From Nocardioides sp. PD653-B2 (GTDB taxonomy: Bacteria > Actinomycetota > Actinomycetes > Propionibacteriales > Nocardioidaceae): 49,763 bases of DNA. The stretch's first letter is position 1; every line of letters starts with the position of its first letter. The DNA is taken from the NCBI RefSeq assembly GCF_002117935.1, contig NZ_BDJE01000074.1:1-49763 (forward strand). The letters are read 5' to 3'. A program made the translations under genes and the position numbers. This document shows, piece after piece, positions 1 to 7,649 of this stretch. The notes beneath the pieces are model-generated. The model was not told the DNA's origin and did no database searches. It saw only the letters and a list, made by a program, of their open reading frames with translations.

Positions 1-495
1 CTTCAAGGTGGCCGGCACCCGGCCGGCCGGGATGCTGACAGCGATCAGCTGCTGACCGGGCTGCGGAAGCAGACTGGTCGTCAGGGCGTCGTCGGTGAGG
101 ACCTGGCCTGGCACCAGCGCCACCGTTGTCCGCTTGCCGAATACCGAGCCGACATCGGCGACCGGGATCGCGCCATCGACACCCGACACGGTCCGCGAGA
201 CCAGCATCGGGTCCTTCGTCGTCCGCACGTCGGCCTCGGTGATCGGGTGCCCGGCAGGGATCGGCCGCGCCACCACCAGCACCTCCGAGGCGTTGTCCTT
301 GTGCACGTACAAGTAGCCGCCAGCGATCACCGCGGCGATCACCACCAGAACAGTGACGAGCATCTGGCCGTACTTGCGGGGCGCCTTCGACACCGCCTTC
401 GACAGCGAGGCCGTACCCGGCAGCCCGGGAAGGCCGGTGTTGGCACGCCGGTTGTTGGTGGCTCGGCGGGAGGTCCGAGAGTCCAGGCTTGTCAT
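1..495 (-). CDS. CpaB/RcpC-like SAF-domain pilus assembly protein, N-terminal part (gene crosses the sequence ends)
   Basis: These are residues 1-165 of a 271-residue protein; the rest lies at 49443-49763. ATG at 495 overlaps the TGA of the secreted-protein gene upstream. About 40 basic and polar residues come first, then one membrane segment near residues 45-62, then a periplasmic or extracellular SAF-type region (VVARPIPAGHPI, later VSIPAGRVPA). In Tad/Flp loci, CpaB/RcpC proteins help assemble the pilus in the cell envelope. The frame stays open to base 1 and continues without a break from base 49763, giving the typical CpaB run of IPAGRVPATLK followed by AGSVVNVIEVP. Family call is good; the sequence shows the join directly. 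Confidence 0.85.
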   Translation of the reverse strand, partial: MTSLDSRTSRRATNNRRANTGLPGLPGTASLSKAVSKAPRKYGQMLVTVLVVIAAVIAGGYLYVHKDNASEVLVVARPIPAGHPITEADVRTTKDPMLVSRTVSGVDGAIPVADVGSVFGKRTTVALVPGQVLTDDALTTSLLPQPGQQLIAVSIPAGRVPATLK

Positions 496-1475
496 CAGTT
501 CGTCACCACTGTCTGTCGCTGAAGCACCGTGATCGAGGTCGTGTTGCCCGCGGCCGCGAGCGCGGCCGGGAGATCGCCACTGGTCAGGCCGCCACAGTTG
601 CCGGTACAGGTCCAGGCCAGCGTGTAGTTGATCCGCGCCGAGACTGTCCACTTGTCACCCGTGGGGTCCTTCATCGTCTTGTAGGCGTACGAGCAGTTCG
701 TCGGAGAGTCCTCGGGCATCCCCTTCACCCATTCACGCCCAGGCCCGACACAGGAGACCGTGTCGCCGTTGCCCATGTCCCACTGCGTGTACGACGGCGT
801 TGCCGTCAACGTGACCGTGGCCCCGTTCTGCGACTGGGAGGCGGACACCGAGTGCCACTGCGCGGCAGGGATCCACATCCAGTTCTTGTACGAGATGTAG
901 GTGTGGTACGTCGGAGGCGGAGCGATCGAAGCGTTCGCCAGCTCGTACGGCAACGAGACGGCGAGCGTGGTGGCGACCGCCTTGCCGTCGACCGGCTGGT
1001 TGCCGGCCGACGACCACCACACCGCGTAACTGGCCGACCCCGGCCCGGCGCCGGTCTGGCATTGCCACCACTTGCCGTTCTCGTTCTCGTGGCCCTTCGG
1101 CGGCGGATCCTGGGGGTTCATGGGTTCGGCGTAGCAGTAGTGCGGAGCGCCCCACCAGGACAGACCAGCCGCATTCGTGCACGGCACCACCGACCCGTCC
1201 TTGTCGTGACACCCCGCTGGCGCGCTCCCGCCACCCGGCGGGGTCGACGGGCCAGGAGTCGGTGTCGGGCCCGGAATAGTGACACCGATGCATGCGTGGG
1301 TGGTGGGGTTCCAGTGGCCGGGGCAGTCCGACGGTCCGTTAGCCCACGCCGGGCTCGTCCCACCAGGCGCCAGCAGCATGCCGGCCGCCGCAAGCGGGAT
1401 CAGCAGGGCGAGTGTGCCAAGCGTCGCGTTAAGACCCCGGCGGGCTCTCTGAGTCAGGGTGCCGTCGGACCGCAT
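495..1475 (-). CDS. Secreted Trp/Cys-rich protein of the Tad locus (326 aa)
   Basis: The protein begins with a basic stretch and a hydrophobic segment (about residues 15-45) that reads as a signal peptide, with likely cleavage after AWA near residue 45. A Pro/Gly/Thr-rich linker follows (about 65-85), then a domain rich in Trp, Tyr, Cys and Asn. The spaced cysteines suggest disulfides outside the cell. Start ATG 1475 lies inside the end of the lipoprotein gene (22-nt overlap), and its TGA overlaps the CpaB ATG, so it is translationally coupled. Similar exported proteins sit beside actinobacterial tad genes. The specific role is not known; a surface or pilus-associated function is inferred from context. 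Confidence 0.8.
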   Translation of the reverse strand: MRSDGTLTQRARRGLNATLGTLALLIPLAAAGMLLAPGGTSPAWANGPSDCPGHWNPTTHACIGVTIPGPTPTPGPSTPPGGGSAPAGCHDKDGSVVPCTNAAGLSWWGAPHYCYAEPMNPQDPPPKGHENENGKWWQCQTGAGPGSASYAVWWSSAGNQPVDGKAVATTLAVSLPYELANASIAPPPTYHTYISYKNWMWIPAAQWHSVSASQSQNGATVTLTATPSYTQWDMGNGDTVSCVGPGREWVKGMPEDSPTNCSYAYKTMKDPTGDKWTVSARINYTLAWTCTGNCGGLTSGDLPAALAAAGNTTSITVLQRQTVVTN

Positions 1476-2062
1476 GCCCGCTCCTTGTTCTGGTACAGAT
1501 AGCCCAGCAGCTTCCAGCCCTTGGTCGTGTTGAGCATCCGCACCGTGACGAGTTGCTTGAGTGGCGGATCGACGGGGTTGACCTTGCCGGTCGTTGGGTT
1601 AACTTCGTGGTCGGTGCTCATGTCGAGGCAGTAGTTGAAGTCCACGTCGGTCTTGGTGATCCTGGTGGCGCTGGTCCACAGAACCGTCGGGGCCCTCTCC
1701 ATGCGGACGCCTCCGGTGACGTAGATGTCCAAGAAGTTCTGGTGCTCGGTGATGGGGTCCGTGACGTACTTCGCGAATCCCGCCTGGACCGCAGGAGTGT
1801 CCACACCCTTGCGGGCAGCCTCGGTATAGAAGGCCCACCACTCTTTCCAGCGAGTGAGCGCCGCGTTGTAACTCTTCATTTGAGCCGGGCTGAACTTGTT
1901 GTCCCACGTCGGCTGCGGCGTCGGAGAGCTCGAGGGTGAAGAGCTGATGGTTGGCGACGGGCTCGGGTCGCTCTTCGGGTTGCCGCCTCCGCAGGCGCTG
2001 AGGCCGAGCATGAGTACGACGGCCCCGAGGGCTGCGCAGGTGTTCGTATGAAAGCGGCGCAT
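1454..2062 (-). CDS. Putative lipoprotein of the Tad operon (202 aa)
   Basis: ATG at 2062 follows a good ribosome site (GGGAGG) and overlaps the stop of the 38-aa ORF upstream (TAATG). The N-terminus is a type II signal peptide: basic residues, a hydrophobic core, and the lipobox LSAC with Cys near residue 26. A Ser/Pro/Thr linker follows, then a folded region of about 145 residues with a pattern (TRWKEWWAFYTEAA; later tyrosines and valines in strand-like runs) reminiscent of NTF2-like or mycobacterial-type exported domains. It is likely anchored on the outer face of the membrane near the pilus machinery. An alternative start upstream at 2230 would remove the signal peptide logic and was rejected. 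Exact function unknown. Confidence 0.85.
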   Translation of the reverse strand: MRRFHTNTCAALGAVVLMLGLSACGGGNPKSDPSPSPTISSSPSSSPTPQPTWDNKFSPAQMKSYNAALTRWKEWWAFYTEAARKGVDTPAVQAGFAKYVTDPITEHQNFLDIYVTGGVRMERAPTVLWTSATRITKTDVDFNYCLDMSTDHEVNPTTGKVNPVDPPLKQLVTVRMLNTTKGWKLLGYLYQNKERACGPTAP

Positions 2063-2178
2063 TAGCACCAAACCTCCCGAGTGAGCGAGTGTTGCCAAGG
2101 CTGAGCGTAAGCCGCCACCCCGACATCGCCGGCGTGGATCCGCATCGCGACGGCCTCTGCAAGCGCGGTCTTGGCCAT
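2062..2178 (-). CDS. Small ORF of 38 residues leading the Tad operon
   Basis: ATG 2178 has a strong ribosome site (GGAGAGGAG about 6 bases upstream) and lies about 35 bases after the promoter-like box at 2215-2247. Its TAA overlaps the ATG of the lipoprotein gene, so it may couple translation. The product starts MAKTALAEA and shows no motif. It could be a translated leader or a small functional protein. The frame stays open upstream to 2685, but the box and ribosome site favour the short start. Confidence 0.5.
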   Translation of the reverse strand: MAKTALAEAVAMRIHAGDVGVAAYAQPWQHSLTREVWC

Positions 2179-2214
2179 GGCGGCTCCTCTCCACTGGTGG
2201 TTCTCCCCTACAAA

Positions 2215-2247
2215 CGGGATGGCAACCCACTGCACGGCGGATCGGAC
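2215..2247 (-). promoter_or_regulatory. Plasmid promoter-like box G (variant copy) at the head of the Tad operon
   Basis: Read on the minus strand it has GTCCGATCC (2247-2239), exactly 11 bases, then GGTTGCC and ATCCCG. This differs from the other copies by one substitution in TGTTGCC and a one-base shortening before CCCG. It lies 36 bases before the ATG of the 38-aa ORF, leaving room for a short 5' leader with a ribosome site. It probably drives the whole pilus operon. Confidence 0.6.
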
Positions 2248-2690
2248 ATCACGACGCCAACTTTCTTCACCTGCCTCCGTTTGCACGAGCCTGGTGTCGC
2301 TCCCCGCACCGCCGAAGCGGACGGCCGGGAGCGACACCAGCACCTGACGAACGCCCCGGCCGTGGCGCCGGCCGGGACGGTGGGGACACGTCAGGCGGGA
2401 AGGACAACGGCGCGACGCGAAGACGACTGCGGCACCGACCATCGGCCGGGTGTCACTGCCTTCCGGGCCGCCGCGGAGGTGGGCGGCTGGCCCGGCGGCG
2501 ATGGCAACAACGTGCCCTGCGGGCAGCCGTACGGCTCCTCGCGAGGTACGTCGCTGGTTCGTCTCCACGGTGTGTCCTTCCGAGACCGGCTGGTGGGCCC
2601 GGCGGGCCCGTCCACCTGCGACCCGGTGTGGCCGGTGCCTTGGCGGCTCCCACCATCGGGCCTTGTCGTGCATTACTCTGAGCATGACAC
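2248..2690. other. Gene-free structured region between the Tad operon and the ArsR-like gene
   Basis: I see no convincing gene in this stretch of about 440 bases. It holds a perfect 14-bp inverted repeat (2291-2304 with 2327-2340) around a 22-base loop, an adjacent 8-bp inverted repeat (2355-2362 with 2369-2376), and a 12-bp palindrome AGCCGTACGGCT (2525-2536). A minus-strand frame is open through it and has fairly high G+C at third positions, but the product is Arg/Pro-rich and shows no motif. The cluster of hairpins makes it a candidate origin of transfer or replication, or a strong terminator. Confidence 0.5.
2291..2340. repeat. Perfect 14-bp inverted repeat with 22-base loop
   Basis: CTGGTGTCGCTCCC at 2291-2304 is matched exactly by GGGAGCGACACCAG at 2327-2340. 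The loop contains a smaller self-complementary stretch (CCGC...GCGG). No T-run follows on either strand, so a simple intrinsic terminator is not obvious. A nicking or replication site is possible. Confidence 0.8.
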
Positions 2691-2715
2691 ATGACGGACA
2701 CTAAATGTCCGTCAT
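2691..2715. promoter_or_regulatory. Perfect 10-bp inverted repeat, likely operator of the ArsR-like gene
   Basis: ATGACGGACA (2691-2700) and TGTCCGTCAT (2706-2715) form a perfect inverted repeat with a 5-base spacer, seven bases before the first ATG of the adjacent HTH gene. A dimeric winged-helix repressor would fit such a site, so autoregulation is inferred. Confidence 0.65.
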
Positions 2716-2721
2716 CATGCA

Positions 2722-3108
2722 ATGAGTTCGGCGTGTTTCGGGTCCGGCACAATGCAGCACGTGCCGCGATTGTCGAAACCGCCCAGGATGCCCGAGGGGG
2801 TGGCGGCGATCATCGACGCGATCGGCAACAGCGCACGCACCGAGATCCTCCGGAACCTCTCGCAACGGCCGATGAGCGCTCCCGAGCTGGCCGAGGTCAT
2901 CGAGGCAGCTCCACGCCAGGTGCTCAGGCACCTGGCACTGCTCGAGGACATGGGCCTGGTTACCGCCGACCACCCCCGCGGTGACCGGCGAGCGAAAGGG
3001 CGAGTCGTGTTGTGGACCACCGACATCGCTCGCGCCGAAGAGGTCGGCCGCATCTGGCTCGACTACGTCGCCGGGCGCCCCGTACCCGGCGCCGAGCAGG
3101 ACGCTTAG
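2722..3108 (+). CDS. ArsR-like winged-helix transcriptional regulator (128 aa)
   Basis: Residues about 28-95 form an ArsR-type winged helix: GVAAIIDAIGNSARTEILRNL is the first helix, APELAEVIEAAPRQVLRHLALLEDMGLV is the helix-turn-helix and recognition helix, and the wing follows with RRAKGRVVLW. The family binds DNA as dimers. No metal-binding Cys cluster is visible, so a metal sensor is not supported. The start may be ATG 2722 or ATG 2752; neither has a clear ribosome site. The 10-bp inverted repeat just upstream is the obvious operator. The gene stands alone before box A and the small DNA-binding-like gene, so it may control those as well. Confidence 0.75.
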   Translation: MSSACFGSGTMQHVPRLSKPPRMPEGVAAIIDAIGNSARTEILRNLSQRPMSAPELAEVIEAAPRQVLRHLALLEDMGLVTADHPRGDRRAKGRVVLWTTDIARAEEVGRIWLDYVAGRPVPGAEQDA

Positions 3109-3140
3109 AACTCACGATGGACACGACGTCTCGGGATCGT

Positions 3141-3174
3141 GTCCGATCCGCCGAGAGGTGTGTTGCCTCTCCCG
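3141..3174 (+). promoter_or_regulatory. Plasmid promoter-like box A
   Basis: GTCCGATCC (3141-3149), 11 bases, then TGTTGCCTCTCCCG (3161-3174), identical to the consensus. TCTCGG (3129-3134) and CCGAGA (3151-3156) form an inverted repeat around the first element. The next gene on this strand begins about 130 bases later. Confidence 0.8.
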
Positions 3175-3221
3175 ACGTGTGGGAGACTCGGCTGCCTGGT
3201 CACGCCGCCCACGGTTTTTTC

Positions 3222-3242
3222 GCGAAATTTCTGTTATTTCGC
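3222..3242. repeat. AT-rich inverted repeat GCGAAAT/ATTTCGC
   Basis: A 7-bp inverted repeat (3222-3228 with 3236-3242) lies next to a run of six T in an otherwise very GC-rich sequence, between box A and the following gene. It could be an operator for the small DNA-binding-like protein downstream or part of a terminator. Confidence 0.4.
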
Positions 3243-3302
3243 CGACACGCCGCAGAAGCCGAGGTCCGTGACCCGTGCGCAGTCAGCCGATTGGATGTGC
3301 GC

Positions 3303-3722
3303 ATGGGGCGAATGTCCAAGGGTGAGCGTCGGCAGATGATGACTCGTGTCCCCCCGCTTGCAGGGGACCTCATCAAGCGCGAAGTGCAAGCGCTTGGTTG
3401 CCACTACTCCGACTACATCGCGTATGTCATGTGCCAGCACGCAGGCGTACCGATGAACCTTCCAGTTGGCGAGGTCGACCAGCACCCGGAGCCGCGGGAG
3501 GCTCCCGGCAATCGGGTCGAGTTCAACTCGCGGGTCCCCGTCGCTGCCGCGAGTGTGGTGACCGACGAGGCCGACCGGATGGGCGTCTCGATCGCCGATT
3601 ATGTCGGCAAGGTGCTTTGTGACCGGCTTGAGGTTCCGTTCGAGCCGCGCATCAAGAAGAAGGCTTTGAAGGCCTGGGCGAAGGCCGCGGAGGCCGGAGA
3701 GCAGATGCGGATGACCGGTTGA
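3303..3722 (+). CDS. Small protein with two tandem RHH-like repeats (139 aa), possible DNA-binding regulator
   Basis: The protein contains two related segments of about 37 residues. The first begins RVPPLAGDLIKREVQALG and ends DYIAYVMCQHAGVPM; the second begins RVPVAAASVVTDEADRMG and ends DYVGKVLCDRLEVPF. Each has a short strand followed by two helices, as in ribbon-helix-helix proteins, so one chain could mimic a dimer. A Lys-rich tail follows. Starts at 3303 or 3312 are possible; GGGGCG precedes the latter. It lies downstream of box A and before the rep region, so copy-number or transfer control is a reasonable guess. The RHH assignment is inferred from pattern only. Confidence 0.6.
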   Translation: MGRMSKGERRQMMTRVPPLAGDLIKREVQALGCHYSDYIAYVMCQHAGVPMNLPVGEVDQHPEPREAPGNRVEFNSRVPVAAASVVTDEADRMGVSIADYVGKVLCDRLEVPFEPRIKKKALKAWAKAAEAGEQMRMTG

Positions 3723-3754
3723 CCGGGTCAGGGCAGTGCCCTGAAAACGACAAC

Positions 3755-3774
3755 GGCCCCGCTGCAACGGGGCC
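3755..3774 (+). terminator. Hairpin after the RHH-like gene
   Basis: GGCCCCG and CGGGGCC pair with a 6-base loop, 32 bases after the stop at 3722. There is no T-run, which is common for actinobacterial terminators. Confidence 0.5.
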
Positions 3775-3870
3775 AAGTCGGAAGTTCCACCGGGTTGCCG
3801 CCCGGGTTCAAGAAAGTTGTTCAGCCACACGAGCGGCTTTGTGCTGCCCACTGTACGGGAGGTCTAGGTG

Positions 3871-4077
3871 ATGAGGAAGCCATTCCCACACCCGCGTGTC
3901 GAAGCTGACCGCGCCCTCGTTCCGGCGGCCGCCCGCGTGACTGTCCCTTGGACCGGTGTTGACCTGGTCGTTGAGCTGCCTGCCGTGACCTGGCCCACGT
4001 GCTCCCTGTCCCGTCGTACGCGGAGGGAGGTGATGGCCGCAGCCGGCGGTAGCCGCAGCGGGCGTGGATCGCCCTAG
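3871..4077 (+). CDS. Small hypothetical protein upstream of rep (68 aa)
   Basis: ATG 3871 has a good ribosome site (GGGAGGT about 7 bases upstream). The product starts MRKPFPHPRVEAD and ends in a basic Arg/Ser/Gly-rich tail (LSRRTRREV...). I do not recognise it. Position directly before rep suggests a leader or accessory role in replication control. Between its stop and the rep start lie about 100 bases with a direct repeat GCGCCAAC (4095-4102, 4136-4143) and a short hairpin GTCTT/AAGAC. Confidence 0.5.
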   Translation: MRKPFPHPRVEADRALVPAAARVTVPWTGVDLVVELPAVTWPTCSLSRRTRREVMAAAGGSRSGRGSP

Positions 4078-4180
4078 AAATGACGAAAGGCCCTGCGCCA
4101 ACAGGACCTGACCGTCTTGGTGAAGACCGGGACCAGCGCCAACTGGTTTCCGGGGGACCTCTGAAAGGAGGTTGCTCAAC

Positions 4181-6484
4181 TTGTTGCCGGTAACTGTACC
4201 GGCGTCGCATGGCGATGCCGCACACCCTGATGCCGTACGGCGTGTCTCGCCGGCGCTGTTGGCGTTGGACGAGCACCTGTTCAACCCTGACGCCTCCCAG
4301 TGGCTGGTGATCGATGCCGGCAACGAGGCTGTCCCCCGGACCACGGTCCCGACGCTGGTCGACGGGCTCGACCTGGTCGGCAAGGGCCGGATCGCCGCGC
4401 TGGTGGGTCACCTGCGTGACGGCGCCGGCGTGGTCGATATCGACGTCCCCGGTCCGTTGGGTGACTTCCTTGCGGCCGAGGTCGCGGACTGGCTGCGCCG
4501 TCGTGATATCTGGGTCCTGGAGCGCCCCTCGGGTGGCGCGAAGGGCCGTTGGCACCTGTTCTTCGCCCATCCCGACTTCCACTACGCCCCTGCCTCCTCG
4601 AGGACCGGGCTCGCGGCCGAGATCGGCTCCTACCTGAGCGACCTCGCCGCGGATGTGAAGGTCCCGCGCGGTGAGCTCGACCTGCGCGATGCCGTTCGCC
4701 CGCTGACGTCCCCGCACCGCCACGGCGCGGTCACCAAGCCCACCGGCGACCTACGCGCGGCGCTGCGAGAGCTGAAGCGCACTCTGCCCCGCCGGCCGGT
4801 GGCGACCCCTCTGCGGCCGCGGGCGAAGGTCAAGCCCAGCCAGACGATCCACCCGACCGCGAGCACATCTACGCCACCAGCGGGGACGGGGTCGGGTCTG
4901 GTCGTGCCGCTGGCGTTGCAGCGGTGGAAGCGCCAGCTGCGCGCCGATTGGCGCCAGTACCTCCTGGCCGGGACTGTCCCGGTTGGATCGTGGTCCGCGG
5001 GTGCGACCAAGCGGCGTACGGCGGTCGAGGTGGACCGTTCTCTGGTCGAGGCGGCGTGCACCCGCGAGATGGTGTGGGCGATCGGCGACCCGGAGCTGGC
5101 GTGGCGCCTGATCCGCGAGTCCCACCCGAGCGCGATGACCAAGGCCAAGCACCAGGGCTACTCCTGGTGGCTGACGTATGTGTGGAACGAGCTCGTTCGC
5201 TCCGCCGCGGAGTTCAACACCACTCCCGACCAGAAGCCCCGCGCGGTCGAGGCGCCGCCGGCCGACGTCGTCGACGCGGTGGCTGCCGGCCGGGCCGAGC
5301 TCGAGGCCTTGATGTGGACCGTTCCGGCCCGACAGCGGCCCGCGCTGCTCCAGGTCGGCCACCAGCTGCTGGACCGTGCCCTGCGCGTCGGCAGTCTGCG
5401 GGTGCCGTGTCCGGAGCGGGATCTGTTGCTCGATACCGGCCTGGGTGACCGCAAGACCGTCCGGTCGGCGCTGCGGCTCCTCAACGGGCGCCTGGGGACC
5501 TTGCACACCGACTGTCTGTCTCTGACTGCTCGCGACTCGACGTCGTATGAGTTCGAAATCAACTCCGCTCCTGAGCGGGGGGGACGGCAAATCCCCCCAC
5601 CTGTTCTTGACCCACCCCCGCCGGCCCGCGGCCTCTGGGCCACCCTCCCCCGCTCGAGCCACAGCCTCTGGCGCACCCTGCTGCGGCTGGATGCCCCCGC
5701 TGACCCCGCTGAGCTGGCAGTGAAGGCAGGGCTGGTGGAATCGAAGACTGATGCGGTGTCGAAGTCGCAGAAGTCCACGGCGAAGGCGGCGCTGGTCGCG
5801 TTGGCGAAGGCCGGCATGGTGAAGGTTGACGAGCACGGACGGTGGCAGGCCGCTACCCGACCACGCTCGGTCCAGGTCGAGCAGGACGCGGCCGCCGCGT
5901 ACGCCCGCCAGCTGGAGACGGTCGAAGCAGAACGGGCCGCCTACCGTGCAGGTACGACGTCGACCTGGACTGCGGGCCGTGCACGTGCGCTCAAGGCCTC
6001 CAAGGCACGCGAGAAGGCCTGGTGGGACAGCCTCTCCCCCGCCGCTCGCGCCGCCCGCACGGCCGCGAAGCGGTTCGAGTTCGACCAGATGTCCATCACT
6101 CAGCAGGCCAAACTCAAGGCCGAGCTCGCCGAACGACGCATCCGCGCCGGCTCCGAGGAGATCGACCACTACCGATCCTGGCTGCAGAGCCTCCGCGCCG
6201 ACGAGTACGTGGCGCGCAGCCTCGAGCGCAAGGAACGCTTCAAGCAGCTCTCCGACGCCGAACGAGGCGCATCGGTCGCCGCATGGGACCGCCACCGGCT
6301 CCGCTACGGACTCACCGCCCAACGCCTCACGCCCACGGTGACGGTCGGCGCCCCGTCGTTGACATCGGCTGAGGTCGAGCAGGCCGCCCTTCTCCCCGAC
6401 GGCGCCGCCTCACGCGACGCAGCCTTCCTCGAACGCCAAGGCAAGCTCTTTGAGAAGAACTCCGAGCAGCAAGCAGCGGGCTAA
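4181..6484 (+). CDS. Plasmid replication protein with primase-polymerase-like N-terminus (767 aa)
   Basis: I place the start at TTG 4181, nine bases after a perfect AAAGGAGG; a TTG at 4172 would abut the ribosome site. Near residue 85 is VVDIDVP, matching the acidic hhhDhD motif of archaeo-eukaryotic primase-polymerase domains. About 40 residues later GGAKGRWHLFF matches the sxH motif. Around residues 495-555 a winged-helix-like segment appears (LWRTLLRLDAPADPAELAVK ... AKAGMVKV). The last 180 residues are charged and helical, probably coiled-coil. Such proteins initiate plasmid replication. The gene is the only replication-initiator candidate here and has no promoter box of the plasmid type. 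The Rep role is inferred from domains and context. Confidence 0.75.
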   Translation: MLPVTVPASHGDAAHPDAVRRVSPALLALDEHLFNPDASQWLVIDAGNEAVPRTTVPTLVDGLDLVGKGRIAALVGHLRDGAGVVDIDVPGPLGDFLAAEVADWLRRRDIWVLERPSGGAKGRWHLFFAHPDFHYAPASSRTGLAAEIGSYLSDLAADVKVPRGELDLRDAVRPLTSPHRHGAVTKPTGDLRAALRELKRTLPRRPVATPLRPRAKVKPSQTIHPTASTSTPPAGTGSGLVVPLALQRWKRQLRADWRQYLLAGTVPVGSWSAGATKRRTAVEVDRSLVEAACTREMVWAIGDPELAWRLIRESHPSAMTKAKHQGYSWWLTYVWNELVRSAAEFNTTPDQKPRAVEAPPADVVDAVAAGRAELEALMWTVPARQRPALLQVGHQLLDRALRVGSLRVPCPERDLLLDTGLGDRKTVRSALRLLNGRLGTLHTDCLSLTARDSTSYEFEINSAPERGGRQIPPPVLDPPPPARGLWATLPRSSHSLWRTLLRLDAPADPAELAVKAGLVESKTDAVSKSQKSTAKAALVALAKAGMVKVDEHGRWQAATRPRSVQVEQDAAAAYARQLETVEAERAAYRAGTTSTWTAGRARALKASKAREKAWWDSLSPAARAARTAAKRFEFDQMSITQQAKLKAELAERRIRAGSEEIDHYRSWLQSLRADEYVARSLERKERFKQLSDAERGASVAAWDRHRLRYGLTAQRLTPTVTVGAPSLTSAEVEQAALLPDGAASRDAAFLERQGKLFEKNSEQQAAG

Positions 6485-6515
6485 TACCGGGGAGCATCCC
6501 TCGGCCCGCCCGGCC

Positions 6516-6557
6516 GTATCAGTCGGTATCTTTGATCCGAAAGATACCGACCGATAC
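6516..6557. terminator. Long inverted repeat between convergent genes, probable bidirectional terminator
   Basis: GTCGGTATCTTT (6522-6533) pairs perfectly with AAAGATACCGAC (6540-6551). Beyond one mismatch, GTATC (6516-6520) pairs with GATAC (6553-6557). It sits between the rep stop and the stop of the opposing gene, exactly where a shared terminator is expected. Confidence 0.75.
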
Positions 6558-6562
6558 GACCT

Positions 6563-7639
6563 CTAGCAGCCGCCGACGGCCAGCGAGCGTGGCTCTTCGG
6601 TCGAGGTCAGTACCCCACGCTGGTGCAGGACGTCGATCAACGGGGCCGCCAGCTGCCCCTTGACACCGAGCTCGGTCGCAAGTTCCCGCCAGGTCGGCCC
6701 CTCCCCCGTCTCGGCCCACACGCGGGCCACGTGCGCACGGGCCGCATCCGCATGCTCATCGGCCAGCGCCTGCGCCTCCACCTTGATCCGTTCGGCCCGC
6801 GCCCGCTGGACCTCTCGGCGCCGTGTCTCCTCTGCGTAGATCGCGCTCGTCGGCGGCACGTCAGCGCCGCCCATAGCGCCGTTGAGCACCGCCACGGCCG
6901 CCTTCCACCGTCGTAGGCCGGGCCTGCCGGCATGAGTTGCGTACCCTCGATGCCGCTCGACGACCTCCGGTGTCACTTCGCGGTTGTAACCGGCCGCGGC
7001 CAAAATCTCCTTGACTCTCTCGTCACTGGCCTGAGGTTGCGCCTTGCGTTGCTCGCGACGGCGCTTGGCCTCGGCGTAGATCTCCCGAACATGAGGAACC
7101 TCGAGGTCCCCCGACGCGGCCGTGAGGACCGCGACCGCGGCCGCCCAGCGCGGCAGGCCAGGCTTGCCGGCATGGGTAGCGAACCGACGATGCGCCTCGA
7201 TGACCTCTGACGTCACCGGACCGGAGTACCCGACGGCCGCCAGCAGCTCGACGACACGAGCATCGTCCGCCTTCGGCCGCGGCGGCCGTACGTCCCGGGG
7301 CGCTGGCGATGACGACCCGGGCTCAGTCTGTGCACGTGCTCGCGCGGCGGCGGCGGTCGCGTCGTCGTGCCGGCGATCCTCACCCGTGGCCGTGCTCGGG
7401 GTCGTGCTCGCTGTCGACGCCTCGGGCGGAGGGTGTGGGGCGGTTCGGCGACCGCGGACCGTGTGTCCGCAGTTGGCGCACACGGCGTAGGGCCACTCCC
7501 CCGATGTCCCGGTGCGTGACCCGTCGCGCTCACGTCGCAGCTCGACCCAGGTACTCGTCGACCCACACGCCTGACACGGCTTGCCCAACGGCCGGCGAGC
7601 ATGAGGGCTGAGCGTCGCCTGGTCCGCGCTTGCGCGCAC
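6563..7639 (-). CDS. Zinc-ribbon protein with two tandem repeats, encoded after the ParB-like gene (358 aa)
   Basis: GTG 7639 has GGGGAG five bases upstream, and that site overlaps the stop of the preceding gene. Near the N-terminus a CxxC pair (CQACG) and a second (CANCG) about 30 residues on form a likely zinc ribbon. An Ala/Pro-rich linker follows. Two related repeats of about 65 residues come next, each with a core like ATHAGKPGLPRWAAAVAVL or ATHAGRPGLRRWKAAVAVL and ending in IYAE. The C-terminus (GPTWRELATELGVKGQLAAPLID) resembles a helix-turn-helix. It forms an operon with parA and the ParB-like gene. Nucleic-acid binding in partition or replication is inferred; I do not recognise the family. 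Confidence 0.7.
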   Translation of the reverse strand: MRASADQATLSPHARRPLGKPCQACGSTSTWVELRRERDGSRTGTSGEWPYAVCANCGHTVRGRRTAPHPPPEASTASTTPSTATGEDRRHDDATAAAARARAQTEPGSSSPAPRDVRPPRPKADDARVVELLAAVGYSGPVTSEVIEAHRRFATHAGKPGLPRWAAAVAVLTAASGDLEVPHVREIYAEAKRRREQRKAQPQASDERVKEILAAAGYNREVTPEVVERHRGYATHAGRPGLRRWKAAVAVLNGAMGGADVPPTSAIYAEETRRREVQRARAERIKVEAQALADEHADAARAHVARVWAETGEGPTWRELATELGVKGQLAAPLIDVLHQRGVLTSTEEPRSLAVGGC

Positions 7640-7649
7640 GTGCACTCCC

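Noticed and set aside
2062..2685. A 207-codon minus-strand frame covering the gene-free region upstream of the lipoprotein
   Set aside because: It is Arg/Pro-rich without motifs, crosses perfect hairpins and contains box G. The ribosome site at ATG 2178 supports only its last 38 codons.
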